Part shown: positions 36,901 through 49,300 of the stretch, piece by piece
Layout of the letters: every line of letters starts with the position of its first letter
How positions within the stretch are numbered: the stretch's first letter is position 1
NCBI RefSeq assembly: GCF_029227915.1
Contig: NC_079882.1
Location: forward strand, 8,742,001-8,806,000
Direction of reading: 5' to 3'
Origin: Hydractinia symbiolongicarpus
Lineage: Eukaryota; Cnidaria; Hydrozoa; Anthoathecata; Hydractiniidae
Length of the DNA stretch: 64,000 nt
Translations under genes and position numbers: made by a program
The notes under the pieces: generated by a model
Database searches by the model: none
Told to the model about the DNA's origin: nothing
Seen by the model: the letters and a program-made list of their open reading frames with translations, nothing else

Positions 36901-37915
36901 GTATGGCCATCGACAGAAAATTGATGTGTTTTTTATGAATTATGAAGGTATTATGCAGTATTATGCAGTATTATGCGATATTACGTTGGTATGGCCATCG
37001 ACAGAAAATTTATGTGTTTTTTATGAATTATGAAGGTATTATGCAGTATTATGCAGTATTATGCGATATTACGTTGGTATGGCCATCGACAGAAAATTTA
37101 TGTATTTTTTATGAATTATGAAGGTATTATGCAGTATTATGCAGTATTATGCGATATTACGTTGGTATGGCCATCGACAGAAAATTTATGTGTTTTTTAT
37201 GAATTATGAAGGTATTATGCAGTATTATGCAGTATTATGCGATATTACGTTGATATGGCCATCGACAGAAAATTTATTTATTTTTTATGAATTATGAAGG
37301 TATTATGCAGTATTATGCAGTATTATGCGATATTACGTTGGTATGGCTATCGACAGAAAAAATATGTATTTTTTATGTAACGACAGAGAGTATTATGAAG
37401 GTATTATGCAGTATTATGCGATATTACGTTGGTATGGCCATCGACAGAAAATTTATGTGTTTTTTATGAATTATGAAGGTATTATGCAGTATTATGCAGT
37501 ATTATGCGATATTACGTTGTTATGGCCATCGACAGAAAATTTATGTACTTTTCTTGAATTATGAAGGTATTATGCAGTATTATGCAGTATTATGCGATAT
37601 TACGTTGGTATGGCCATCGACAGAAAAAATATGTATTTTTTATGTAACGACAGAGAGTATTATGAAGGTATTATGCAGTATTATGCGATATTACGTTGGT
37701 TATGGATTATTAACAGAAAAAATATGTATTTGTTATGTAGCGACAGAGAGTATTATGAAGGCATTATGCAGTATTATGCGATATTACGTTGGTATGGCCT
37801 TTGACAGAAAATTTATGTACTTTTTTTGAATTATGAAGGTATTATGCAGTATTATGCAGTATTATGCGATATTACGTTGGTTATGGATTATTGACAGAAA
37901 AAATATGTATTTGTT
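33961..37915 (+). repeat. Right satellite array (about 78-89 bp units, higher-order structure)
   Basis: About 45 units of the left-arm satellite in inverse orientation, each with GTATTATGCAGTATTATGCG, ATATTACGTTGGTATGGCC and ATCGACAGAAAATTTATG. Units alternate two spacers, ATGAATTATGAAG and a variant with ACGATAGAGAGTATTATG, in a higher-order pattern. Identical segments recur at exactly 886-bp spacing (for example from 35553, 36439 and 37325). All three forward frames are open across most of it, so overlapping ORFs of 60-164 residues are repeat artefacts. Confidence 0.9.
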
Positions 37916-38082
37916 ATATAGAGAGGATGTCGGATAATGCGGTTTTATTTGTCGGGTCCATTTGGTTGGAGAAGTATGACTGGACGTCTGTCGGCTTTTT
38001 ATGTCGATAAAGTATGAAGGTTGTTAGTTATGTTGTACGTCGTGTGTCGGGACCACTTAGCCCGGTGCTAAATGAAGTCGTT
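37895..38082 (-). repeat. Right terminal inverted repeat, unique part
   Basis: Reverse complement of 21598-21785; ends ...CTAAATGAAGTCGTT. Near-identity between the arms implies recent homogenisation or recent transposition. Confidence 0.85.
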
Positions 38083-38084
38083 CC

Positions 38085-39857
38085 CCTTTCTCGGCCTACG
38101 CTTTTCTCGTTTACTCAAACAAAATTGACGAAACGTTTATATAGCAAGTTAACAGAAGAGTTTGTTCTGATCTCGTTCATTTTAAATATTTTCTTTTCTG
38201 TTAATTTAATTATTTTTAGTTTGTTTTATCGTAATTTTTATATTTCGAGAGAGAATCTGTCTGAAATTTGTTCAGTGAAGGTGGTGATGTTAATATATCA
38301 TGCATAGCTAGCTATATCTAGAAAATTGTCTTCATTTGTTTTTAGCTAGCTATCAAGCTAGCCATCATCTATTACTTTCCCTTTTGATCATGCTTCTTTT
38401 TAGCACTGTGTGATGAAAAATATAAAAACATCAGTTAGATCCTTTTTATGAGAGAAATATTTAAGTGAAAACTCTTTGAGACTCATGGTAATTGAATAGA
38501 AAGTATTCTCCTGGAAAATATTGTTTCTAAATTTGAAGTGGATATTCGTTTGCACTTCAGTAATATATAGATGAATATTTTTTCAGCTATTCAACAGTAC
38601 TGCCTGTACAGCAGAAGAACTACAGTTTTAATTATTTGTCCGCATTTCTTTTAATCTTCTGTACAAAGAAATATTCAAAGTTTTTTGACAAGACGTTTGC
38701 ATTATTTTACTTTTCTTTTTCCAGTATTTTTCAACAGCTGCAGAACCAATACTTCGTTTTAGGAGACTTTTTCACTAAAACACATGACCAATGATGCCAC
38801 TTTAACAATTTTTTACATTGGATTTTTTTACAATGGAGAAGTACCCACACTCACATAATCTGGAACACATGCCTGTCTGTATAAAACAGTGTCATCCTCT
38901 GTGGTTACTTAGTTGTACAAACTGCGCAGGAAAGAAAAATGCGAAAATTTTTTGTCAGAGTATGGACAAATAGCTAAAAATTATCCGTCTGCATATTATT
39001 ATAACACAGAGAAATATCCATCGTTCCAAATTTATTTTATGATTTTAGGTTCATTCTTTCAGTTGTTATGAGAATTGTTTACTTGAAATTACTTTTGGGT
39101 TACTTTACAGATTCAATTTTACTGCAATGCAATGAATCTTATAGCCGGCTTAACACACTGAATTTCAAACCCTTTTACTTTTCAATGTGTAGCACAGTTA
39201 TATTTATCTTTTGCTTATTAATTTTCAGACCAGATGTATTGTGTCAATTAACTGTTTCTTGTGAAACTGAGCTGCTGTGTGAAAGCAATTTTGTGTGTTA
39301 TGATCCCTATAAGATGGTTGCCACATATATAAAACAACCAATTTTTCATAGGTAAAAGATTTGCTGTATGTGGTGTGACGTAGTGAAACTTTTATACAGC
39401 TATAGCCTTGTTTCCATATTATTTAATCAATGTAAGAACAACTTTATAAGGAGAAATTTGACATAAGTAAGGACAAGCCTCCTTTCCATGTTATTTGGTC
39501 ATTGACAAAAGAACATCATAACCTGAAGATTTGCTAAAATAACTTGCATAGGGGTGCATGTGCATGGAGAAATCAATCTGCATGCCCAGGAATATTTTAC
39601 TGGTTTCTAAGCTGCTAAAGTACCTTAAAAGTGAAGATTTTTTTAATGCAGCTTTAAGTACATATAGTATGTGCATTTTTTAAATTTTGTAAGCTTGGAT
39701 TTACTAGTATATGTTTTTTACATAGTTTTAAGACAATAGAGCCCAACCATTAAATTTGAAATTCTGATTTTGGGGCACAAAATATTGTTCTTATCATTTT
39801 TATATTTTTAGGTTAATTCATAAGTATATACTTTTTAATTAATCCTTGCCCTAAAAG
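38085..39857. other. Intergenic and 5' region of the Rab escort gene
   Basis: No gene is supported. ORFs at 38014-38307 and 39068-39355 have no recognisable homology. The acceptor-like TATTTTTAG at 39804-39812, followed by a short leader before the ATG at 39858, may be the splice site of a non-coding first exon of the next gene. Confidence 0.35.
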
Positions 39858-41816
39858 ATGGCAAAAAATGAAGTACTTCCTGATTCTTTCGACGTAATCG
39901 TTTGTGGTACTGGATTAACTGAGTCTATGATTGCAGCGTCCCTGTCACGTATTGGGAAAAAAGTACTCCATATAGACCGAAATGATTATTATGGCAGCCA
40001 ATGGGCAACATTCAACTTCAAAGCCTTGTTAGATTGGACAGAAAAATGTAAAAATAAGTCAAATGCTACTTCTTCGCAGGAAAATACTCAAGAAAGTGTG
40101 TTTAATGTTCCATTGCATGATTTTTGTGTTAGTAATATTGTTATTGAATCTTTTATTCCCACAGACAATGATTTAATAGAAAGTCATAAAGATGACAAAC
40201 ATGAGGAAGGTAGAACTACTACAACTTCAATTGAAACAAACGATTCACCTCCTGACATGGCTGGTGAGAGTGTTTTCGACAAAAATTGTCAAAGTGAAAG
40301 CAAGGAAAGCAAGGAAAACAGATCAGAATTAACTTCTCCAGAAGATGATGTTAAAGAGAAGGAATCCATGGATAATCAATTGACAATAGAGAATACATTA
40401 GATGACAATGTAAAAAATGAATTATCTGCAGCAGTAACAAAACCACCACAGAGTATTATTAGTCAAGCTAAAATTAAAGATGGCAGCTCCGACATATCTT
40501 TAAAAGATTTTGAAATTCTCTCAAGAAAGTTTAACTTGGACATCACTTCTAAATTTTTATTTTCGGCTGGTCCTTTAGTGCAAACAATAATCAAAGCTAA
40601 TATTGCACATTATGCTGAATTTAAAGTTGTCAACAGAATCTTAATGTGCACAAACAAAGAAATTATCGAAGTGCCCTGCAATCGTGCTGATGTGTTTAGC
40701 AGTAGTTTTTTAAGCATGATTGAAAAGCGCATGTTAATGAAATTTTTAACATTATGTGTAGAGTTTGATGCCGACTCTGAAGAAATTCAAAGTATGAAAG
40801 ATCAGCCTTTTCAAGAATATTTGAAATCCAAAAGACTGTCTGAAAGTTTACAGAAATTTGTGATTTATTCAATAGCTATGGTGAAACCGCAAACACCAAC
40901 GCTACTGGCATTGCATGAAACTCAAACTTTCTTGAAATCTCTAGGACGATTCGGAAAATCACCTTTTATATGGCCATTGTTTGGTGTGGGTGAATTGCCA
41001 CAAGCATTTTGTCGAATGAGCGCTGTATTTGGTGGGTTATATTGTTTACGTACTGATATTCAATCTATTGTTACAAATGTGGATTCTAATAAATGCACGC
41101 ATGTTATTGTTGATGAGCAGAAAATTGAATGTCAGAATGTTGTTATGGAATCAAGTTATGTTCCTCAAAAATTTTTAAAATCAAATGTGTCAACGATTTC
41201 AAAATGTATTTTAATAACAAACAAATCCCTTGTTTGTTCAGATGAAGAAAATATATCTTTCTTAACGATTCCACCACTACCAGGAAGAGACGAGCTTGTG
41301 CAAGTGATCGAGTTAGGTCCGGCGTCATCAGCTTGTCCCGCTGGGTTGTATGTGTTATACCTCACATGTGTATCAAACTCAGTTGCAATTAAAGATTTAA
41401 AGGATTATGTTAACCTTTTGACAGAACAGAATGGAACAACAAGCAAGCCAAAATTGCTTTGGTCTTTCTACTTTAACCACCTGCATGAAGTTTCGTTTAC
41501 TGCACTCCCAAAAAACGTCATGGTAACGCCAATGCCAGGTCCAACTTTGGGATTTTCACAATCCGTTGAAGCAGCTGAAAAAATATTTAAGTCAATATGC
41601 CCAGATGAAGAGTTTATGTTAAAGGTACCTGATCCTGAAGATATTATTTGGGAGCATGATGAAGTCACAAAGGAGGAGGAAAAACAAGAGGATGACAAAC
41701 AGAAAACAATCAATGAAAATAGTATTGATGGCCAAGTTGATGATTCGACAGAAAAAAATGCTTCAAGTAATACTTTGTGTGACAAAAATATTGAGAATCT
41801 TAGTGGAAATCCATGA
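39858..41816 (+). CDS. CHM: Rab escort protein (Rab GGTase component A), single exon
   Basis: 652 residues in one open frame, about the length of vertebrate REP-1/REP-2 (roughly 650). It presents newly made Rab GTPases to Rab geranylgeranyl transferase and delivers the prenylated Rab to membranes; the family is related to RabGDI. The N-terminus carries the FAD-like nucleotide fold (VIVCGTGLTES, residues 13-23) and the REP/GDI block HIDRNDYYG (38-46). A long acidic, Ser-rich insert (about 65-205) is followed by the second conserved region (FNLDITSKFLFSAG), PLLALHETQ-like and GRFGKSPFIWPLFGVGELPQ blocks (about 365-385), and an acidic C-terminal tail from about 590. A long insert after the first block distinguishes REP from RabGDI. 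There are no introns in a region where the neighbours are split. AATAAA at 42059-42064 could serve as the poly(A) signal. Confidence 0.93.
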   Translation: MAKNEVLPDSFDVIVCGTGLTESMIAASLSRIGKKVLHIDRNDYYGSQWATFNFKALLDWTEKCKNKSNATSSQENTQESVFNVPLHDFCVSNIVIESFIPTDNDLIESHKDDKHEEGRTTTTSIETNDSPPDMAGESVFDKNCQSESKESKENRSELTSPEDDVKEKESMDNQLTIENTLDDNVKNELSAAVTKPPQSIISQAKIKDGSSDISLKDFEILSRKFNLDITSKFLFSAGPLVQTIIKANIAHYAEFKVVNRILMCTNKEIIEVPCNRADVFSSSFLSMIEKRMLMKFLTLCVEFDADSEEIQSMKDQPFQEYLKSKRLSESLQKFVIYSIAMVKPQTPTLLALHETQTFLKSLGRFGKSPFIWPLFGVGELPQAFCRMSAVFGGLYCLRTDIQSIVTNVDSNKCTHVIVDEQKIECQNVVMESSYVPQKFLKSNVSTISKCILITNKSLVCSDEENISFLTIPPLPGRDELVQVIELGPASSACPAGLYVLYLTCVSNSVAIKDLKDYVNLLTEQNGTTSKPKLLWSFYFNHLHEVSFTALPKNVMVTPMPGPTLGFSQSVEAAEKIFKSICPDEEFMLKVPDPEDIIWEHDEVTKEEEKQEDDKQKTINENSIDGQVDDSTEKNASSNTLCDKNIENLSGNP

Positions 41817-43365
41817 CAACAATTATTTCTTTTAATATCTTCTTGTCCTTTACTATTATTAGCAGCTTTTATACAAATTTAATTAAACCCATTATAACTT
41901 ATTTTAATAACTATCATCTATCATAGCATGGTTGGTTGAAAATAAAAATATTGTTGGTTGGCTTTTCGTGTGAAAGATGAAATGTTTAAAATTTTACTAT
42001 AAATTGTCTTTCAAGAATGGGATTTATTTTATTTTTGGTATTGAAAAAAAATTGAATCAATAAATCAAATGGAATAAAATAATTACTAATAAATTGATAA
42101 TTTATTAAAATCCACAAAATGCTATCTGTGATGTCATATAAATAATGTATGATAAGAAATATCAGCTTTAGGGAAAATTTTTGTCTTCATGCTAGATTAT
42201 GTTGAATGGTTCATTTTTTTTGCAGCCACAGCAGAATAGGAAGTTTTTGACCTTTTGTTGACAATGCTTGTCATTATTAATCAATCAAGTTGTAAAAGAA
42301 CAATAAAATAACTTGTTTCTCTGAATGGTTTGTAAAGGTCAAAGAGCAGAGGAAAGAGTTTTTACTTTTAATGTTTGTATGCTTAGAATTTCTCTGCCAG
42401 CAGGGTTGAATGAAATTATTATTTCTAAAATTTTGCTTACTGTTGAATTTCTTATTGATATTTTCCTTTGACTTTGTATGCGAAAGTGAGTTGATTAAAT
42501 TCACAACGTAATGTTTATTCAGCTAAGTCACACAATTATGTAGTTGTTAACATGAAAAAAGGAAGCAAGTCGAGTAAAAGTGCACTATACACAATCCTTG
42601 ATTGTTTTCACATTCCTATGATGTTATTTTTACAGGTAAACGTGTGTCACTTTTTGTTTTGTAAGAATATATATTTCTGGAAGTTATTTTATATATGTTT
42701 TTATTTTTTTATTGTGGTGATGATTTTTTAAGTTTTTTTTGTATGAATAGAAAATCGTAAGTTTCTGTTTTGCAAGTTGAAACGTTAGGCGGATGTTTTA
42801 GTGAGAGTCTTCTAACCTTTTACACTTACTATAAAAAATAGAAAAAGCTTGTGACATTTGTTCCTTTAAACTACAGTGTATATGCTTTGATTTTATTTTG
42901 ATGTGTATTTGTTGAGAATAGGATAGAATATAGATATTGCTTTATATTTTGTTGTGAGATGCAAAAAACATGCATAATATGTTTGTGTCGTTCACCCAAC
43001 AGCTACTTTTGATTAATGGTAAAAAATTGACTAATTTTGATATGTTTTCTCAATTCCCATTTTCTACAGGTTTTTTCAATGATTTTTTTGACAGATTTAT
43101 GTTATTCTAAATTTTTAAAAAATATAGCAGCATTCATACCATATTTCTGGATTGGTAAAATGTGTCTCCTTTGCTAGTATATTTGCTTGCTTAGAATGTG
43201 CTTCATTTTCTAAAATGCATCATGTCCCTCTAATATGTCTCGATTAGTATAATTTGTAAAAAGATACAAAAAAGAATCGGTGTAGAATACACATGTTAAT
43301 TTTCTTTGTCTGTTAAATTTTTTAGATTTTGTAAATATATACTTTGACATGTGACCTTAGTAATA
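41817..43365. other. 3' UTR of the REP gene and intergenic spacer
   Basis: AT-rich, with several AATAAA/AATAAAA motifs within 300 bp after the REP stop (for example 42059-42064). No further gene is seen. The STIM promoter must lie here, but no element could be identified. Confidence 0.45.
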
Positions 43366-46300
43366 ATGGGTTACAAAAAATACATTCTCGTGTTTCTTTT
43401 ATTCAGCAAACGAGGTAAGAAATTATCTTCAACGCAAGTTATTGTTTTGTTTTTACTAAGAAAAATCCATGCAATAGTAATTTGACAGTGGATTGAAAGT
43501 CGGAGGACTGGACACTAATCTTTGTGTATGTTTTTGTTTAGTTCTGGCAGTGTCAGATACATCATTTGATGCCATCAAAGATGTACACCAACATTTAGAT
43601 GATGATCATGATGGAAATATTGATACCAAAGAATCTGCTAATGTATGTATCCCTTCTGTTAATACGTTTACAGGATGTTAGCTAGCCTTGTTCTTGAGTG
43701 TTAGAAGTTGAGAATACTTGTTCACATTTTTATCTATTTTTCACCATGGGATGTCTGGAGGGATATAAGAACCCCAATTGTGAATTTCTAGCGAACACTC
43801 ACCTGGTTTTATTACATGAGAATATAAGGTCTTATTTTTATTTTATTTTTTTATATTTAGTATGTGGAAACAGAATCAGAGGCTCCAGTGTCGTCATGGC
43901 AGTCTTCTTTTCATGAAGATGACTCCCAAGTATCTGTTGATGATTTATGGAGAAAATGGACGAAGAGTAAAGGTGAAAAAACAAACTTATTCTACTCTCC
44001 TTTATTATTTACCCAGAATATCTTCTTCAGATCCTAATAGTGCTGTTATCAATGAGTGTTTTGCGAAGAGGTCCTAGTGCATTTAAAGTTCCTATTTGAG
44101 CTATACGCGTGGAAGCAGAATAATCGCTCAACTAGATAACCCCCTAAGATATCAATCATATTCTCATGCTAAACGCTAAGTAGAAAGGATCGATTCACAT
44201 TTTTATAGTCTATGGCATGACTTGTCTGGGGAATAAACCAATGACCTTACGCACTGGAGGCGAACGCTCTGCCACAAGGCTACCAGTTCTTCCTAAACAA
44301 AAATTGATAATCTATCTTTAACTTTATTTAAAACTGGATACAAATGGGAAAAAGAAAGAATGTGAAAAAATATTTTGTTGTAGTTTATAAATGGAGTATC
44401 AATGACGTCATTCACTGGTTGAGAAATACTGTGAAGTTGCCAGAATATGAGAAATATTTTATTCAAAATAAAATTGACGGTACATTAATTCCAAGGTATA
44501 TATATTTTTATACTGCCATCTTTTGTGTTGTTGTATACAAAAAAGATTATTAATCTCTATATTAATAATAGCTGTCTGTCTGTATGTTTGCAAAAGAAAC
44601 TCCGTGTTACGGAAACACGAAATATTATTAATAATACTAATGGTAATATATTTCGACTCCAATTAAGATATACAAATTGGCTTTTCTTTCGAAATAGCGT
44701 ATAATATGTGTGTGTGATGGAAAAATAAATAATAAAGAAATGAAGAAATGCGATATATAAAGGACTGGCGACCCCGTGGATTTTTCCACCGGTGGCCATC
44801 AAGTCGTTATAATAATGGCCGTCGCCTGTCTGTTACGGAAACACAAAATGTGATATATAAAGGACGGGTGACACCGTGGATTTTTCCACAAGTCGACGAC
44901 TAGTCTATATTATAATACTTAACTTTTCCTCTGTGAGCAACAAAACATAGCAGATGCGAGAGCGGTAGGCGAATTCCCGTGTATTTTACCGACTGATGAA
45001 TTGCCGTGGATTTCCACGAGCTTTCGAATATTATGTAAATAATTATTATATTTAGTATGTAAAACGTATTTCTTTTCAGACTTGCAACTCCGAAAACAAA
45101 TTTTGTTCAAAAAGTGCTCAAAGTAGGAAACGCCAATCACCGTAAGAAGATCTATCTTCGTGCAACTGACCTGGTGTTGTTTGGACCTCCTGAAGGTAAG
45201 GGAAGCGTTCACTAAGTTGCAATAATGAATTACACAATAAAACTGATACATGAATGCCTAGCAAGGATAGTAACATCAAAATCTTTATTATTTTCATACT
45301 AATAATTACTTTGGTCTTCATGTCAGCCCCCTACATAAAGCGTTCCGCACTATTACTTTCTTTGTTCTGTGACAGCAAAAACTAATCCTAATTATCTAGC
45401 GTTATGTGAAAAAGAGTGAGTACGAAGTGCTATATATATATGTCAATACAAAGCTGCATAGCAAAATTGTTTACACAGGAGATAATGTCACTCTTGACTA
45501 GTCTTGTACAAGAGGGTAAGGGGGGAGTCTGTAATAAATGTAATAAATTAATGATATCTAATATTACATTTTTTGTTTTTATTTTAAACAAAAACAAACA
45601 CTTTGTTTTTCTTTGTTAGCATTCAGTCAATGACAATATCCAGATATGTCTTAAGGGATTAATTTTCGCGGGAATTAATTTTCTTGGATTTCGCAAGTTT
45701 TTGTCAATTTCGCGAAATTTATGTCCCGCGAAAATTACTGAAAAACTCGATATTCGCATTAGTTTTCTTTCTTTGTTGGAAAAAGTGGAAATTCCACTAA
45801 TTTTTTTCTTCTTATGCACCTAAGACATATAATGTGAATTCCAACTTCAGTAATCTTTATTTAATGTCTCTATATACACGCCCTTGAAAAAACAGGATAA
45901 ATTGAGAAACAAAATGTCATCAATTTTTTTTGCAGAATTTGCTAAATTTAATTGTGACGGAATATTAGGACGCGCCTACTTCACCCAAAATTATTTCCAT
46001 CGAAATCTATTTATTTTCAAAAAATTTCGCGCGAAAATTATGATGACGTCATAGATGCTAAGAAACAATCGCTTGTATAAATGACAATAGGGATAACTAA
46101 GTAATAATATCCATGTAAATATGTTTGAAATATTAAACTGGATAACTGAAAACATATTTTCGTCACAACATAAACCATTAAATACAACACTCTGATTTTA
46201 TGGGGCCTACGTAATTAGTGTAATTAGCAAGCTTGCGTTAACGAATCATTCATGCTTCATTTCCAAAATTTTCCCACATCATACATACCGTGGTAGTTAA

Positions 46301-49300
46301 AATTGGATATATCTAATGACGCTTTAAACTTTGTGCGCAGTTTCCATTGTTTGCGATTTGTTGTTGTTTAGATGAAAAAGTAGAGTCAACAAAATTAGAA
46401 ATGGATAAAAATTTTCTTGCTATCAAAGCTGTACATGCACACCTTGACGATGATAGAGATGGGAATATTGATACAGATGAATCAGTAGAGGTGCGTCACG
46501 TGATATAATTTTTGTAATTCCATAATTCACACTTTTCAACATCAAATATGTTCGTGTTCTTCTGAAAATATATGGTCGGATTTACGGCTGATGATGAATA
46601 TTTTTAGGCTGAAATAGATAATGTTAAATTTATCTTATTCGAAAAAAAATTAAAATTGTTCTAAGTAGTAGTAATTCTAGACTCGCATTCTTCTTATAAT
46701 CTTTAAAAGGTTTCAGGTTTAGTTTATTATTATATATATACTTTGTATTTAGCTAAATATCAACCTTCTACGTTCTGTTAAACTAGTTTTTTTAACAAAC
46801 TTGTGAAAAACTTGTATTTTATAAAAAATCTATATTATAAAGCCCGTATACGTCTGTCCGTCGGTCCGTCTGTCTGTCACGCAAAAAGGTAGCTTAGCTG
46901 CGACGGGCGAACCCGTGGATTTTTCCACGGGCTAATGACTATTATAAAGAAGGATATAGCATTCAATTCTTTAAATTGTTAACGCCCGGAAAGATAGCAT
47001 AAAATAAAGAGTTCAAAATGTAATAAAAAATAAAAAACCTAGCAAAAATATATATGTAGAACGGCTAAACAAGAATGATAGTCTTATCTACTAACACTCA
47101 CAATTTGAGAATTATGCTCAACTTGATCAGTTTATAATGAGTTTGAACTGTGAATTTAGTCTACAAATTTAAAATTTGACTTCGGTAGAGTTCGAATCAA
47201 CTTTTATTCTTTAGTACATGCGAGATGAGTTGGAAGAAACGAGCACGAAACGTATTTCCATCTTTCATAATAACGACAATGAAATATCTGTGGACGATTT
47301 ATGGAAAAGTTGGCAAAAAAGCGAGGGTAGGCAAGCATCCTTCTAGCTTCCCCTGTTCTCTGTGTTAGACTTGGTTTAACTTATTTTTATATCTTTTTTT
47401 TTTCAGTCTACAATTGGACAACAGATCAAGTTATTCAATGGCTGAAAATTACCGTTGGTCTTCCTCAATACGAGAAGAATTTTCGCGAAAAGAATATTGA
47501 CGGAAAGAGCATTCCTAGGTAAGGCACTGTTTGTGTGAAAATGACATCCAAAAAGTGTCCTGATTTGTTCTGCACACTTCCTTATATGGTCAATCTCTTT
47601 TAGAATTGCAACCGATACAACGCATTACTTACAGAAAGAATTAGGTGTGTCTAACCCAACGCATCGTCGAAAGATTTACTTGCGATCATCAGACATTATT
47701 CTATTTGGTGTGCCAGAAGGTTTGTGAAGCGATCGTTTCTTTTTGTTCTCATAATGCACACTTGTTGCTGGTCGTAATTGCATCGTTTTATGCTCCACCC
47801 GTTTTGTTCTAGTTCGCCAAAGTTATTTTAACGACACGATTGTACTCATCGTTGTTTTGCTCGCTTCTCTCGTGTGCGTGTACTCGTTTCGTGAACGCAC
47901 ACGCACGCGTAAGTTGATGGAGCATATGTCCAAAGATATGGAATCGCTGCAACAAGCTGAGTCGACCCTGAAGAATATGCAAGAATCGTAAGCTATATAA
48001 TTTTACAAGGTTTAGTCAAAATAAAGTAATAAAAAGTAACAAAGCTTTATTATGTATAATAAATTAAAACGTTTTTGTTTATGGTTTTTAGACTTGAAGA
48101 TCAAAGGAGACAAAGTGGAGAGGATAATTCTGATAGAGAACGCGAGCTGCTTGAAGAGATTGAATCAGCAAAAGTATGTCTTTTAAATCATAATACCGTA
48201 ATAAAGCTAGTGAGACGTCTAAAGGACACAGCAAATGTAAGCCTTCGGGTGTTTACGCTTGAATACGCTTTTTCACATCTCAGAATTAATCATTGACACC
48301 CAACCTGTTTTCTTGAGAAAATAAGAAGAGGAAATAGACGAAGCCTAGGATAAAACAGTGAAAGAAAAAGGCTGGTTGTCATTTCATTGCTCTTTGGTAA
48401 CAGCTACCGATGATTAATAGGCTCACTCTCCATAATACTAACGATGACAGAATTTTAAAATTTTAATTAGTTGCGAACAGTTTAAAAGATCAAAATGCAA
48501 ACAGTTAGGCGAGAAAAATTTTTACCTGCATGCCTATATACTTCCGGGCAAGAGCATTTTAATGGAAACTATCTGCAAGAATAAAACATAACAAAACTGG
48601 TCAGAAGAATAATGTGGACGAATAAAAAAACGCAGTTAACACCGAACGAGGAGGAGCTTATTGTTGTGTTTTGAACTTTGATACGGATTGACTTTAAGAT
48701 ATGTTTGTTTTGTAACATACACGAGACATTTTTCTTATCTGTTTATGTGTAATTTAAACTGATTTGTTTGTTTGTTTTTGTTTGTTTGTTTTTTTGTTTT
48801 GTTTGTTTCAGAACTGTAACACTAGGGCGTGTTTGATTTGCCAAGTCTGCGTGTAGCTGCACCTATATTGTCGTCTTTCAATGTTCTTGTAATTTTTATT
48901 CTCGTTAAATAAAAGGATACTGGACTAAATTCCTTCCGTTGCCATTTTTTTAGAAAGAAGCCGAAAGACTTCGCACAGAGAGAGGTAAAAATCAAGAAGA
49001 AAAAATTAAATTATCACTTGTCGAGCAAGAGCTCTCCGAAGTTCGGTTAGCGTTAGCTAAAGCTGAGTTGGAGATGAATCATTGCCGGCTGCGCTCACCG
49101 AAAGCGTTACAGCAGTGGCTTCAAATGACATACAAGAAAGAAGCGGAACATTTTCAATACAAAAAGCGAATCGCGCTTACTCAAATGGAGGAGGCGAAAG
49201 AAGCGGTGAGTTTTTTTTTCTCGAATTTATCAGTGTTTCGAGTTTCGATAACTTTGCAGTTTTTAGGGTTATTTTTTATTTGAGTAAACATAGTGCTTTC

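Larger units (their letters stand above)
43542..45195 (+). other. STIM EF-SAM cassette 1 (four exons, phase 1-1)
   Basis: Exons of 101, 112, 112 and 116 bp. The cassette starts and ends in phase 1, after the signal-peptide exon which also ends in phase 1. It encodes the canonical calcium loop DDDHDGNIDTKE, VSVDDLWRKW, the SAM core VYKWSINDVIHWLRNTVKL to KIYLRATDLVLFG. Removing it leaves the reading frame intact. Confidence 0.85.

Noticed and set aside
33960-37920. Overlapping plus-strand ORFs up to 164 residues
   Set aside because: Same satellite in the right arm; open because the unit lacks stops, not because it is coding.
39068-39355. 95-residue ORF upstream of the REP gene
   Set aside because: Hydrophobic low-complexity start, no homology, and no splice join to REP found.
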